A stretch of DNA of 13,741 nucleotides from an uncultured Rhodovulum sp. (GCA_946221765.1 CAMIMK010000052.1:1-13741); one strand, 5' to 3'. Counted from the stretch's first letter, positions 1 through 9,302 are shown. Translations and numbers: made by a program. Notes: generated by a model not told the origin, from the sequence alone.

Positions 1-285
1 CGCCGCCGCGGGCGCGGCCGATGGCGCCGCAGCCGCCGCGGCGGCACCGGCCGCCTCCAGCAGCAGGACCACCACGCCCTCGGAGACCTTGTCGCCTTCC
101 TTGATCTTCACTTCCTTGATGGTGCCGCCCTCGGGGGCTGGCACTTCCATCGTGGCCTTGTCGGATTCGAGTTCGACCAGCGGGTCGTCCTTGGCGATGG
201 TGTCGCCGGCCTTCACCAGCACACTGATGACCGGGACGTCCTTGAAATCGCCGATATCCGGCACCTTAACTTCAATTGTTGCCAT
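1..285 (-). CDS. aceF: Dihydrolipoamide acetyltransferase (E2 of pyruvate dehydrogenase), N-terminal lipoyl domain, partial
   Basis: The 3' end lies beyond the left edge; 95 residues are visible. Residues 2-77 form a complete biotinyl/lipoyl domain that opens MATIEVKVPDIGDF. The lipoyl-lysine motif ESDKATMEVPAP puts the lipoate on Lys43. An Ala/Pro-rich flexible linker starts near residue 78, as in E2 chains with swinging lipoyl arms. The ATG at 285 has a GAGG ribosome binding site (295-298) 9 bases upstream. The gene follows aceE after only 25 bases on the same strand, so the two are very likely cotranscribed. The expected role is to carry acetyl groups from AceE to CoA in the cytoplasmic pyruvate dehydrogenase complex. 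Caveat: some bacteria have dihydrolipoamide dehydrogenases (E3) with the same N-terminal lipoyl domain, and the catalytic domain that would decide is outside the window. E2 is favoured because it is the usual gene directly after aceE. Confidence 0.85.
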   Translation of the reverse strand, partial: MATIEVKVPDIGDFKDVPVISVLVKAGDTIAKDDPLVELESDKATMEVPAPEGGTIKEVKIKEGDKVSEGVVVLLLEAAGAAAAAAAPSAAPAAA

Positions 286-310
286 CTTGCGTTCCCTCAG
301 TCCTGGTCGC

Positions 311-2977
311 TCACGCGGTGCGCGGGTTGATTTTCGCCGGGTCGATTGCGTATTTCGCATAGGCCGCCTCGACCTCGTCGGCCGTGACCTTGCCTTCCTT
401 GAAGAGGGCATAGACCGCGGTCGCCGCGATGTGGTTGGCGTCCACCTCGAAATGCCGCCGCAGGTTCACGCGGCTGTCCGACCGGCCGAAGCCGTCGGTG
501 CCGAGAACGTGGAAGGCCTGGGGCACGAAGGCCCGGATCTGCTCGGCGTAGTTCTTCATGTAGTCGGTGACGGCCACCACGGGGCCCTCGGCCGCCGACA
601 GCGTCTCGGTGACATAGGGCACCTTGGGGGCGCTGGTCGGATACATCCGGTTCGACCGCTCGACATCCTGGGCCTCGCGGGCCAGCTCGTTCATGCTGGT
701 CGCGACCCAGAGGTCGGAGGTGATGCCGAAATCGGCCGCAAGCATCTCCGACGCCTTCAGGGCCTGCTGGAAGATCGTGCCCGAAGACATGAGGTTCACA
801 TGCTTCTTGGCCGGCTTCTCCGCCTTCGAGAAGCGGTAGAGACCCTTGACGATCCCCTGCTCGACGCCCTCGGGCATGGCCGGGTGGTGATAGTTCTCGT
901 TGCAGACGGTCAGGTAGTAATAGACGTCCTCCTGCTCCGCGAACATCCGCCGCAGGCCGTCCTGCACGATGACCGCGAGCTCGTAGCCGAAGACCGGGTC
1001 ATAGGTGATGCAGTTCGGGATGGTGCCGGCGAGGATGTGGCTGTGGCCGTCCTGGTGCTGGAGGCCCTCGCCGTTCAGCGTGGTCCGCCCGGCGGTGCCG
1101 CCGAGCATGAAGCCGCGCGCCCGGCTGTCGCCGGCCGCCCAGGCGAGATCGCCGATCCGCTGGAAGCCGAACATCGAGTAGTAGATGTAGAAGGGGATCA
1201 TCGGCACGCCGTGCACGGCATAGCTGGTCGCCGCGGCGATCCAGTCGGCCATGGCGCCGGCTTCGTTGATGCCCTCCTGGAGCACCTGCCCGCTCTCGCT
1301 CTCCTTGTAGTAGGAAAGCTGGTCGGCGTCCTGGGGCGTGTAGAGCTGGCCCTTCGGGTTGTAGATGCCGATCTGGCGGAACATGCCCTCCATGCCGAAG
1401 GTGCGGCTCTCGTCCGGCACGATCGGCACCACGAACTTGCCGATATTCTTGTCGCGCAGCAGCGTGTTCAGGATGCGGACGAAGGCCATCGTCGTCGAGA
1501 TCTGCCGCTCGCCGGTATCCTTCAGCACCGCCTCGAAGGCGGAAAGTTCGGGAATGGCGAGCTGCGCCGCGTCCTTGTACTTCCGCTGCGGGAAGGAGCC
1601 GCCGAGGGGGTCGCGGCGGGCGAGCATGTAGTCCTTCTGCTCGTTGCCGAGCTCCACATAGGGCGCCTTGGCCACGTTCTCGTCGGAGACGGGGATGTCG
1701 AAGCGGTCGCGGAAGGCGCGGAGCTGGTCCTCGGCGAGCTTCTTCTGCTGGTGGGTGATGTTCTGGCCTTCGCCAGCGTCGCCCATGCCATAGCCCTTGA
1801 CGGTCTTGACGAGCAGGACCGTCGGCTGGCCCTCGGTCTTCACCGCGCGGTCGAAGGCGGCATAGACCTTGAGCGGGTCATGCCCGCCACGGCGCAGGGC
1901 CCAGATCTCGGCATCGGTCCAGTCCTCGACGAGCTTCGCCGTCTCGGGATACTTGCCGAAGAAATGCTCGCGGATATAGGCGCCGTCCTTCGACTTGAAG
2001 GTCTGGTAGTCGCCGTCGACGGTCTCGTTCATCAGCTGCAGCAGCTTGCCCGAGTCGTCCTTTTCCAGGAGCTTGTCCCAGCCGGAGCCCCAGATGAGCT
2101 TGATGACGTTCCAGCCCGCACCGCGGAAGTCGCCCTCCAGCTCCTGGATGATCTTCGAGTTGCCGCGCACAGGCCCGTCAAGGCGTTGCAGGTTGCAGTT
2201 CACGACGAAGATGAGGTTGTCGAGGCCCTCGCGCGCCGCGAGGCCGATGGCGCCGAGGCTCTCCGGCTCGTCCATCTCGCCGTCGCCGAGGAAGGCCCAG
2301 ACCTTGCGGTCCGCCGCGTCGATCAGCCCGCGGTTGTGCATGTATTTCATGAACCGGGCCTGGTAGATCGCCATCAGCGGCCCGAGGCCCATCGAGACGG
2401 TCGGGAACTGCCAGTAGTCCGGCATCAGCCACGGGTGCGGGTAGGACGACAGCCCCTCGCCGCCGGTCTCGGAGCGGAAGTTGTCGAGGGTTTCGGCGCT
2501 CAGCCGGCCTTCCATGAAGGACCGGGCATAGATGCCGGGGATCGCATGGCCCTGGAAGAAGACGAGGTCGCCGCCGTGCTTGTCGCTGCGGGTCCGCCAG
2601 AAGTGGTTGAGGCCGATGTCGTAGAGCACCGCGGAGGAGGCGAAGGAGGCGATATGCCCGCCGTATTCGCTGGAGACCTTGTTGCGCCGGACCACGGTGG
2701 CCATGGCGTTCCAGCGGTTGATCGTGCGGATGCGCCATTCCAGTTCCAGGTCGCCGGGGTAGGGCGGCTGCTGGTCCGGCGGGATGGTGTTCACATAGCC
2801 GGTGGTGGCGCCGAAGGGCAGATTCGCGCCGCGGGCCCGGGCGGTGGCAACGGCCTGGTCGAGCAGGAAATGCGCGCGTTCCGCACCATCGCGGTCGATG
2901 ACATCCTCGACCGAGTCAAGCCACTCCCGGGTTTCTTCGGGATCAAGATCGTGGGTATCGTTCATTTTCGTGCTCAC
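311..2977 (-). CDS. aceE: Pyruvate dehydrogenase E1 component, homodimeric type (AceE)
   Basis: This is the thiamine-diphosphate-dependent E1 that decarboxylates pyruvate and reductively acetylates the E2 lipoyl arm. The 888 residues match the usual length of about 885-890, so the gene is intact. The ThDP/Mg motif starts GDGEMDEPES (231-240) and ends in NCN (260-262). FQGHAIPG carries His144, equivalent to an active-site His of E. coli AceE. The mobile active-site loop reads GQNITHQQKK, with His409. VPDESRTFGMEG and LQEGINEAGA carry the conserved acidic residues of the second half, and the C-terminal transketolase-like domain contains TDGFGRSDSR. Two starts are possible. GTG at 2977 has AAAGGAA 9 bases upstream. 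ATG at 2965, four codons later, has AGGTGA 8 bases upstream. Both leave the conserved HDLDPEETREW segment intact; the longer one is given. Its leader is the 510-base gap towards maeB. Confidence 0.97.
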   Translation of the reverse strand: MSTKMNDTHDLDPEETREWLDSVEDVIDRDGAERAHFLLDQAVATARARGANLPFGATTGYVNTIPPDQQPPYPGDLELEWRIRTINRWNAMATVVRRNKVSSEYGGHIASFASSAVLYDIGLNHFWRTRSDKHGGDLVFFQGHAIPGIYARSFMEGRLSAETLDNFRSETGGEGLSSYPHPWLMPDYWQFPTVSMGLGPLMAIYQARFMKYMHNRGLIDAADRKVWAFLGDGEMDEPESLGAIGLAAREGLDNLIFVVNCNLQRLDGPVRGNSKIIQELEGDFRGAGWNVIKLIWGSGWDKLLEKDDSGKLLQLMNETVDGDYQTFKSKDGAYIREHFFGKYPETAKLVEDWTDAEIWALRRGGHDPLKVYAAFDRAVKTEGQPTVLLVKTVKGYGMGDAGEGQNITHQQKKLAEDQLRAFRDRFDIPVSDENVAKAPYVELGNEQKDYMLARRDPLGGSFPQRKYKDAAQLAIPELSAFEAVLKDTGERQISTTMAFVRILNTLLRDKNIGKFVVPIVPDESRTFGMEGMFRQIGIYNPKGQLYTPQDADQLSYYKESESGQVLQEGINEAGAMADWIAAATSYAVHGVPMIPFYIYYSMFGFQRIGDLAWAAGDSRARGFMLGGTAGRTTLNGEGLQHQDGHSHILAGTIPNCITYDPVFGYELAVIVQDGLRRMFAEQEDVYYYLTVCNENYHHPAMPEGVEQGIVKGLYRFSKAEKPAKKHVNLMSSGTIFQQALKASEMLAADFGITSDLWVATSMNELAREAQDVERSNRMYPTSAPKVPYVTETLSAAEGPVVAVTDYMKNYAEQIRAFVPQAFHVLGTDGFGRSDSRVNLRRHFEVDANHIAATAVYALFKEGKVTADEVEAAYAKYAIDPAKINPRTA

Positions 2978-3044
2978 CTACGTCAGTTCCTTTCCCTAGC
3001 GGCGCCACCGCCGATCATTTTGGAGGCTGGGCGGATCGTCTTAC

Positions 3045-3075
3045 CCGGACAGGCGCGCCATTCCGCGCCGTCCGG
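3045..3075 (-). promoter_or_regulatory. Strong stem-loop in the aceE 5' leader
   Basis: The arms ccggac + ggcgcg (3045-3050, 3052-3057) pair exactly with cgcgcc + gtccgg (3064-3069, 3070-3075). This gives 12 base pairs interrupted by one bulged base at 3051, with a 6-base loop. The structure ends about 68 bases upstream of the aceE start, so it probably lies in the untranslated leader if the promoter is further up. No U-run follows on the aceE strand, so a classic terminator is unlikely. It could stabilise the message, act as an attenuator part, or have no function. Confidence 0.4.
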
Positions 3076-3204
3076 CCGTCCTTGCTCTGTAGTGATGTGC
3101 CGTGTCCGTCCCCAGACGCCGGAGGCATGCCGCAACCGCGACGTGCATCAGACCGTCTCTCCCATCGCTTTCGCGCAAGATCTTCCCCCGCCGCGCTGCG
3201 TCGG

Positions 3205-3255
3205 CCCCTTGGATGTTTTGACATTAATGGTAAGGACATACAAGAGATTAGCGCG
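3205..3255 (-). promoter_or_regulatory. AT-rich island, candidate aceE promoter/operator region
   Basis: Between about 3211 and 3250 the composition falls far below the surrounding GC content, with runs such as gttttgacattaatgg. In such a GC-rich genome an island like this about 230-260 bases upstream of aceE is a reasonable place for the promoter. No convincing -35/-10 pair could be read on the minus strand. On the plus strand a perfect TTGACA (3218-3223) is followed 15 bases later by TACAAG, but nothing codes downstream on that strand. Low confidence; assigned from composition and position only. Confidence 0.25.
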
Positions 3256-3439
3256 GTGCTGTGCGACAGGCCGTCCTTCTCCTCACGCAAGGCTCTCGCC
3301 TCTGGCGGATAGGTCCGCCGCGAGATCAATCGGGCCGTCGGTCGCACCGTTCTGGCGTGGCCGAATGGCCTGCGGACGTGCCCCTTCCGGCCCCCCCGTC
3401 CACCCGCAGACGCTGCTGCCCCCGCCTGCTTCACCTGGT

Positions 3440-3482
3440 CCGGCCCCCCCGATGAACCGCCGGGGGCGTGCCGGGGGGCCGG
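3440..3482 (-). terminator. GC-rich inverted repeat just downstream of maeB, possible terminator
   Basis: ccggcccccc (3440-3449) and ggggggccgg (3473-3482) form a perfect 10-base-pair stem around a 23-base loop. It begins 5 bases after the maeB stop codon, which is where a terminator is expected. No T-run follows on the minus strand, so this is at best an imperfect intrinsic terminator or an RNA 3'-end stabiliser. Confidence 0.4.
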
Positions 3483-3487
3483 GCCGG

Positions 3488-5791
<2,304 letters not shown>

Positions 5792-6159
5792 CAGTCCTGT
5801 CCAGTCATAAATCAAGGAGTCGCCTGAAACCAGAGGTTCGGTGCGGTCATGCTCGGATTAGGTGGTGTTCCAACGGAACCGTGCGTGCGGAACCGGGCCT
5901 GCGGCGCTGTCAGGACGAGCGCCTAGCCCGGCAACCTGTCACGAACCTGTCAATACGGTCCCTTCGGGTGTCCGGCGGCACGCCATGGCGGGCAAATGGC
6001 TTTCATTCTCTATCCTCCCCCGGCTGCGAGACCTGCGCCGCCTTCTTCGAGGCAGTCACGGGACGCGATCGTCACGATAGATTCTTCTCATAACTCTTCG
6101 ACGCATGCCACCCCTTCCTTGTCGGACGGGCCGGGCGCCTGAAGACTGTTCGCAAATTT
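5792..6159. other. Gene-free region upstream of maeB
   Basis: No reading frame here resembles a protein. It should contain the maeB promoter. Visible small features are a short inverted repeat gttcc-aac-ggaac (5867-5879), a small dyad atcgt-c-acgat (6068-6078), and an AT-richer stretch at about 6076-6102 that could be a promoter or operator about 300 bases from maeB. No -35/-10 pair was convincing on the minus strand, and no riboswitch was recognised. Confidence 0.5.
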
Positions 6160-6195
6160 GGGCGGCGGAAACCCCGTTCGGGATTTCCGCCGCCC
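6160..6195 (-). terminator. Strong hairpin terminator downstream of the SDR gene
   Basis: gggcggcggaaa (6160-6171) pairs perfectly over 12 bases with tttccgccgccc (6184-6195). Inside, three more pairs (6173-6175 with 6180-6182) close a 4-base loop. Read on the minus strand, it lies about 68 bases after the SDR stop and is followed by AAATTTG, a weak U-tract. This is the best intrinsic-terminator candidate in the window. Confidence 0.65.
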
Positions 6196-6201
6196 CGGCA
6201 G

Positions 6202-6221
6202 GCGCGTCCTGTGCGACGCGC
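6202..6221 (-). terminator. Second hairpin between the SDR stop and the main terminator
   Basis: gcgcgtc (6202-6208) and gacgcgc (6215-6221) form a perfect 7-base-pair stem with a 6-base loop. It lies between the SDR stop and the stronger hairpin at 6160-6195, so the SDR transcript would carry two stem-loops in a row. No U-run follows it; it probably supports 3'-end formation or protects the end. Confidence 0.35.
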
Positions 6222-6263
6222 AGGGGCCCGCCGGGCCGGTTTGTCAGATTATCAGGCCGACTC

Positions 6264-6986
6264 TCAATAGGTGGCCCGGCCCCCGGAGATGTCGAAGACC
6301 GCGCCGGTGCTGAACGAGCATTCCTCCGAGGCAAGCCAGGTGACGAGGGCGACCACCTCGGCCACCGTGCCGAAACGGCCCATCGGGATCTTCGAGAGCA
6401 TGAAGTCGATGTGCGACTGGCTCATCTGGTCGAAGATCGGGGTGCGGACCGCCGCCGGGGTCACGCAGTTCGCCACGATCCCGGTGGTGGCGAGCTCCTT
6501 GCCGAGCGACTTCGTCAGGCCGATGACCGCGGCCTTGGAGGTGCTGTAGGCCGGGGCGTTCGGGTTGCCCTCCTTGCCGGCGACCGAGGCGAGGGTGACG
6601 ATGCGCCCGTAGCCGCGCGGCAGCATGTGCGGCACCACGGCGCGCAGGCAGTGGAAGGTGCCGGTGACGTTGATGTCGATGACCTGCGCCCAGTCCGCTT
6701 CCGGGTAGGTCCAGGTCGTGGCATTCGGGCCGGTGATCGCGGCCGAGCAGACGAGGATGTCGATCCCGCCCATCGCCCCGGCGGCGTCCGATGCGGCGGC
6801 CGCGACGGCGCCGGCATCGCGGATGTCGAGGCAGGTGGTGGGCAGGTCGCCGGCCGGGGCCCGGTCCCAGACGGTCACCTGCCCGCCCTCGGCCCGGATC
6901 CGCTCCGCCACGGCACGGCCGATGCCCGAGGCGCCGCCGGTGACGACGGCGGACCTGCCCCTGAAACGGTCAGGGAAATGCGACAT
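6264..6986 (-). CDS. Classical short-chain dehydrogenase/reductase, substrate unknown
   Basis: A 240-residue NAD(P)-dependent oxidoreductase of the classical SDR family (FabG-like fold, cytoplasmic). The cofactor loop is TGGASGIG (16-23). An acidic residue at the end of the second beta strand (Asp41, in VTVWDR) favours NAD(H) over NADP(H). The full catalytic tetrad is present: Asn106, Ser134, Tyr147 and Lys151, the last two in YSTSK. The usual NNAG motif is replaced by CSAA (80-83). The C-terminus reads FDISGGRATY, where many family members end their core in a D-x-S/G-G-G segment. The ATG at 6986 has a strong AAGGAG (6996-7001) 9 bases upstream; the frame is open further upstream but that part looks non-coding. 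It stands alone, divergent from the methyltransferase gene. Related SDRs include 3-oxoacyl-ACP reductases and sugar-acid dehydrogenases; nothing in the context chooses between them. Confidence 0.9.
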   Translation of the reverse strand: MSHFPDRFRGRSAVVTGGASGIGRAVAERIRAEGGQVTVWDRAPAGDLPTTCLDIRDAGAVAAAASDAAGAMGGIDILVCSAAITGPNATTWTYPEADWAQVIDINVTGTFHCLRAVVPHMLPRGYGRIVTLASVAGKEGNPNAPAYSTSKAAVIGLTKSLGKELATTGIVANCVTPAAVRTPIFDQMSQSHIDFMLSKIPMGRFGTVAEVVALVTWLASEECSFSTGAVFDISGGRATY

Positions 6987-7008
6987 TGGGTCAGGCTCCT
7001 TGATAGTC

Positions 7009-7025
7009 CCCCCGCCGGGCGGGGG
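7009..7025 (-). promoter_or_regulatory. GC hairpin in the SDR leader
   Basis: cccccgc (7009-7015) and gcggggg (7019-7025) form a perfect 7-base-pair stem with a 3-base loop, 7 bases upstream of the SDR ribosome binding site. If transcribed it would be very stable and could affect translation. It may also be a DNA operator in the 125-base divergent promoter region. Function is inferred from position only. Confidence 0.3.
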
Positions 7026-7042
7026 TGGATGGGTCGCTGCGG

Positions 7043-7071
7043 TTGCGTTGCCAGCGCGCGGCGAATATGCC
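7043..7071 (+). promoter_or_regulatory. Candidate promoter of the methyltransferase-like gene
   Basis: TTGCGT (7043-7048) and TATGCC (7066-7071) are separated by exactly 17 bases and lie about 40 bases upstream of the start at 7112. Each box keeps only the best conserved half of the sigma-70 consensus, so this is a weak prediction supported mainly by spacing and position. Confidence 0.25.
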
Positions 7072-7111
7072 ATCAATCCACGCCCCTCGCATCTGGCCAG
7101 GAACTCCAAGC

Positions 7112-7765
7112 ATGATCGATTTCGCTGCCGCCCGGGAAGCCATGGTGGATTGTCAGGTGCGGCCCTCCGACGTGACCCGCTTCTCGATCATCGAGGCGAT
7201 GCTGGCCGTCCCGCGCGAGGACTACGTTCCTGCGGGCCTGCGGCCGGTCGCCTATGTGGGCGAGCATGTCCCGCTCGGCAACGGCCGCGTGGTCCTCGAT
7301 CCGCGCGTCTTCGCGAAGATGCTCGACGCCGCCGATATCGGCCCGAAGGATCTGGTGCTCGATGTCGGCTGCGGCCTCGGCTATTCGACGGCCGTCGTGG
7401 CCCGGATCGCGGCCGTCGTGATCGGCCTGGAGGAGGATCCGGAACTCGCGGCCGAGGCGCAGGCCCGGCTGATCGCCCATGGCGCCGAGACCGCGGTGAT
7501 CGAGACCGGCCCCCTTGCCGCCGGCCTGCCCCAGCACGGCCCGTTCGACGTGATCCTGTTCGGGGGCGCGGTCGAGACCTTTCCCGCCGCCTATGCGGCC
7601 CAGCTCAAGCCGGGCGGCCGGGCGGTGGCGGTCTTCGCCGATGGCGCTGGCGGCCAGGCCCGCCTCGGCCTGCAGACCGCGACCGGGCTCGCCTGGCGGC
7701 GCATCTTCGATGCAACGGCGCCGGTCCTCCCGGGGTTCGCGGTTGCAAAAGCGTTTGAATTTTGA
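7112..7765 (+). CDS. Protein-L-isoaspartate O-methyltransferase-like protein (divergent)
   Basis: A 217-residue SAM-dependent methyltransferase of the PCMT superfamily. The PREDYVP segment (34-40) is the family's N-terminal signature. Motif I is VLDVGCGLGYSTA (82-94), the SAM-binding glycine loop, and an acidic motif near Glu107-Glu108 would bind the ribose. FDVILFGGAVE (145-155) and LKPGGR (165-170) correspond to later motifs. In classical PCMTs the segment after the LP-G-G core reads QTIS, with a Ser that contacts the isoaspartyl substrate; here it reads PLGNGRVVLDP, so true isoaspartyl repair is doubtful. The ATG at 7112 has AGGA (7099-7102) 9 bases upstream; the frame is open for 29 more codons but this reads as non-coding. 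It is followed on the same strand by tolC after 110 bases. I recall such PCMT-like genes next to tolC in alphaproteobacteria. Substrate unknown. Confidence 0.85.
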   Translation: MIDFAAAREAMVDCQVRPSDVTRFSIIEAMLAVPREDYVPAGLRPVAYVGEHVPLGNGRVVLDPRVFAKMLDAADIGPKDLVLDVGCGLGYSTAVVARIAAVVIGLEEDPELAAEAQARLIAHGAETAVIETGPLAAGLPQHGPFDVILFGGAVETFPAAYAAQLKPGGRAVAVFADGAGGQARLGLQTATGLAWRRIFDATAPVLPGFAVAKAFEF

Positions 7766-7768
7766 GGG

Positions 7769-7788
7769 GCGGCACCCGATAGTGCCGC
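7769..7788 (+). terminator. Hairpin directly after the methyltransferase-like gene
   Basis: gcggcac (7769-7775) and gtgccgc (7782-7788) form a perfect 7-base-pair stem with a 6-base loop, starting 3 bases after the stop codon. No T-run follows. It may be a partial terminator that lowers read-through into tolC. Confidence 0.4.
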
Positions 7789-7811
7789 TGGAAAAGCCCT
7801 GCGCGTCCGCT

Positions 7812-7845
7812 CCGGTCCGAGGTATCGGACCGGTTGCGCGCGCAA
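7812..7845 (+). promoter_or_regulatory. Two abutting perfect dyads upstream of tolC
   Basis: The first dyad pairs ccggtccga (7812-7820) with tcggaccgg (7825-7833), 9 base pairs around a 4-base loop. The second follows with no gap and is the perfect 12-base palindrome ttgcgcgcgcaa (7834-7845). They end 30 bases before the tolC start and 19 before its ribosome binding site. The position suits an operator for a dimeric repressor or, in RNA, a leader stem-loop or terminator. No regulator family could be assigned. Confidence 0.4.
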
Positions 7846-7875
7846 ATCGAGCAAGAAAGTGGTCGAGGTAGTACT

Positions 7876-9297
7876 ATGGCGAGCAAGCAGCCTCTCAGAG
7901 GGGTCCTGATGCTGACGGCGGCGATGGCTGTCGCTTCCGGTCTTCCGGCACGGGCCGATACCCTGGCGGATGCTCTGGTCAAGGCCTACCAGACCAGCCC
8001 CCAGCTCGACGCCGGACGGGCCGCCCTGCGCGGGATCGACGAGAATGTGCCGCAGGCGCGCGCCTCGCGCCGCCCGCAGCTCGACGGCGCCATCGGCGGC
8101 AGCATCAGCGGCAATCTCGACGAGCTCGACCGCAAGCTCTACGACGCGCGCGCCGCGCTCAATGCGAGCCTGCTGATCTTCGACAGCGGCGCCACCAGGG
8201 CGGGGCTGGAGGCCGCGCGCAACGCCGTGGCCGCCGGCCGGGCCGATCTCAAGGACATCGAGCAGACGGTCCTCTACAACGCCGTTGCCGCCTATGCGGA
8301 CGTGCGGCGCGACCAGGAATTCGTGACGCTCGCGAACAACGACGTGCGGCGGCTGAACGAGACGCTCGACGCGACCCGCAACCGCTTCGACGTGGGCGAG
8401 GTGACCCGCACCGATGTCAGCCAGAGCGAGGCGCGGCTGGCCGAGTCCCGGTCGAGCCTCGCCGCCGCCCGCGGGGCGCTGTCGGTGTCGCAGGCATCCT
8501 ATGTCTCCGCCGTGGGCGCGCCCCCGAGGGATCTCGCGCCGCTGCCGTCCAAGCCGGCCCTGCCGAAGAGCGTGGCCGAGGCGCAGTCCATCGCCCTCAA
8601 GTCCAACCCGCAGCTCATCGCGGCACAGTTCGACGAGCGCGTGGCTGTCTATGACTTCGACCGGTCCATCGCGGCGAAGCGGCCGAGCGTGACGGCCAGG
8701 GCCAATGCCGGTGTGCGGCGGGGCAATGCCTATCCCCCGTCCATCTTCGGGACGGCAACGGACGATGTCTGGAGCACCGAGCCCTATGGCGAGGTCAGCA
8801 TCGAGGGGTCGATGCCGCTCTATGATGGCGGCCGCAACGACAGCCTCGTGCGCCAGGCGCAGGCGCTGCTCGACCAGCGCCGCTATCAGGTCCAGCTGGC
8901 GGGGCGCAGCGTCTCGGAAGCCGTGGCCACCTCCTGGGCCGAGCTGGAGAGCGCACGGGCGGCGATCGTCGCGCGGCGCGAGCAGGCCGAAGCCGCCCGC
9001 ATCGCCGCGGACGGCGTCGCCGAGGAGGCCCGGCTCGGCGCCCGTTCGACGATCGAGGTCCTCGATGCCGACCAGGACCTGCTCGAGGCGCAGGCGCAGA
9101 TCGTGCAGGCGCTCCGGGACGAGTATGTCGCCACCTACGGCGTGCTGCGGGCCATGGGCCTGCTCACCGTCGAGCATCTGAACCTCGGCATTCCGACCTA
9201 TGACCCGGAAGTGAACTTCGACCGGGTCCAGGCCGGTCCGCTGGGGGGCTATGACACGAGTGCCGTCGACCGGATCCGGTCGCGGTGGGAGAAGTAG
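7876..9297 (+). CDS. tolC: TolC-family outer-membrane efflux/type I secretion channel
   Basis: The outer-membrane channel that docks with inner-membrane pumps through a periplasmic adaptor to export proteins or small molecules. It has 473 residues, normal for TolC. The signal peptide is residues 1-27: Lys/Arg near the start, a hydrophobic run LMLTAAMAV, then a cleavage site ARA|DT. Two homologous outer-membrane-efflux halves follow, about 29-225 and 240-440, with long Ala/Arg/Glu-rich helices. The matching strand-turn segments LLIFDSGATRAG and MPLYDGGRNDS show the internal duplication. The C-terminus ends IPTYDPEVNFDRV followed by a short polar tail, as in alphaproteobacterial TolC proteins. 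The ATG at 7876 was chosen because GAGGT (7865-7869) lies 6 bases upstream and it places the signal peptide correctly; the frame extends to a TTG at 7834 that lies in the palindrome. No pump or adaptor gene is in the window, so the partner is unknown. Confidence 0.95.
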   Translation: MASKQPLRGVLMLTAAMAVASGLPARADTLADALVKAYQTSPQLDAGRAALRGIDENVPQARASRRPQLDGAIGGSISGNLDELDRKLYDARAALNASLLIFDSGATRAGLEAARNAVAAGRADLKDIEQTVLYNAVAAYADVRRDQEFVTLANNDVRRLNETLDATRNRFDVGEVTRTDVSQSEARLAESRSSLAAARGALSVSQASYVSAVGAPPRDLAPLPSKPALPKSVAEAQSIALKSNPQLIAAQFDERVAVYDFDRSIAAKRPSVTARANAGVRRGNAYPPSIFGTATDDVWSTEPYGEVSIEGSMPLYDGGRNDSLVRQAQALLDQRRYQVQLAGRSVSEAVATSWAELESARAAIVARREQAEAARIAADGVAEEARLGARSTIEVLDADQDLLEAQAQIVQALRDEYVATYGVLRAMGLLTVEHLNLGIPTYDPEVNFDRVQAGPLGGYDTSAVDRIRSRWEK

Positions 9298-9302
9298 TCA
9301 GC

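Larger units (their letters stand above)
2978..3487. other. Gene-free region between maeB and aceE (aceE leader and promoter)
   Basis: These 510 bases hold no reading frame that resembles a protein family. Frames on both strands are open for 60-160 codons but give Arg/Pro/Gly-rich products typical of noise in GC-rich DNA. The region must contain the aceE promoter, because both flanking genes run on the minus strand and a hairpin lies just after maeB. Contents from the aceE side: a purine-rich ribosome binding site, a strong stem-loop at 3045-3075, about 130 bases with no recognisable signal, an unusually AT-rich island near 3211-3250, then GC-rich DNA ending in a 10-base-pair inverted repeat. 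No tRNA or known riboswitch was recognised. Confidence 0.6.

Noticed and set aside
3300..3480. Possible tRNA or structured RNA in the GC-rich part of the maeB-aceE gap
   Set aside because: No GGTTCGAATCC-like T-arm or acceptor pairing was found, and only the terminator-like inverted repeat could be supported.
6068..6078. Small dyad atcgt-c-acgat as a regulator site for maeB
   Set aside because: Five-base arms are expected by chance at this frequency, and it lies about 280 bases from the gene. Mentioned only in the region description.
5862..6093. Short plus-strand frames of about 70 codons upstream of maeB
   Set aside because: No ribosome binding site, no family resemblance, and two overlapping frames of the same quality, which is typical of noise.
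7591..9177. A 528-codon minus-strand frame antisense to tolC and the end of the methyltransferase-like gene
   Set aside because: It mirrors well-identified proteins on the other strand and shows no family motif.
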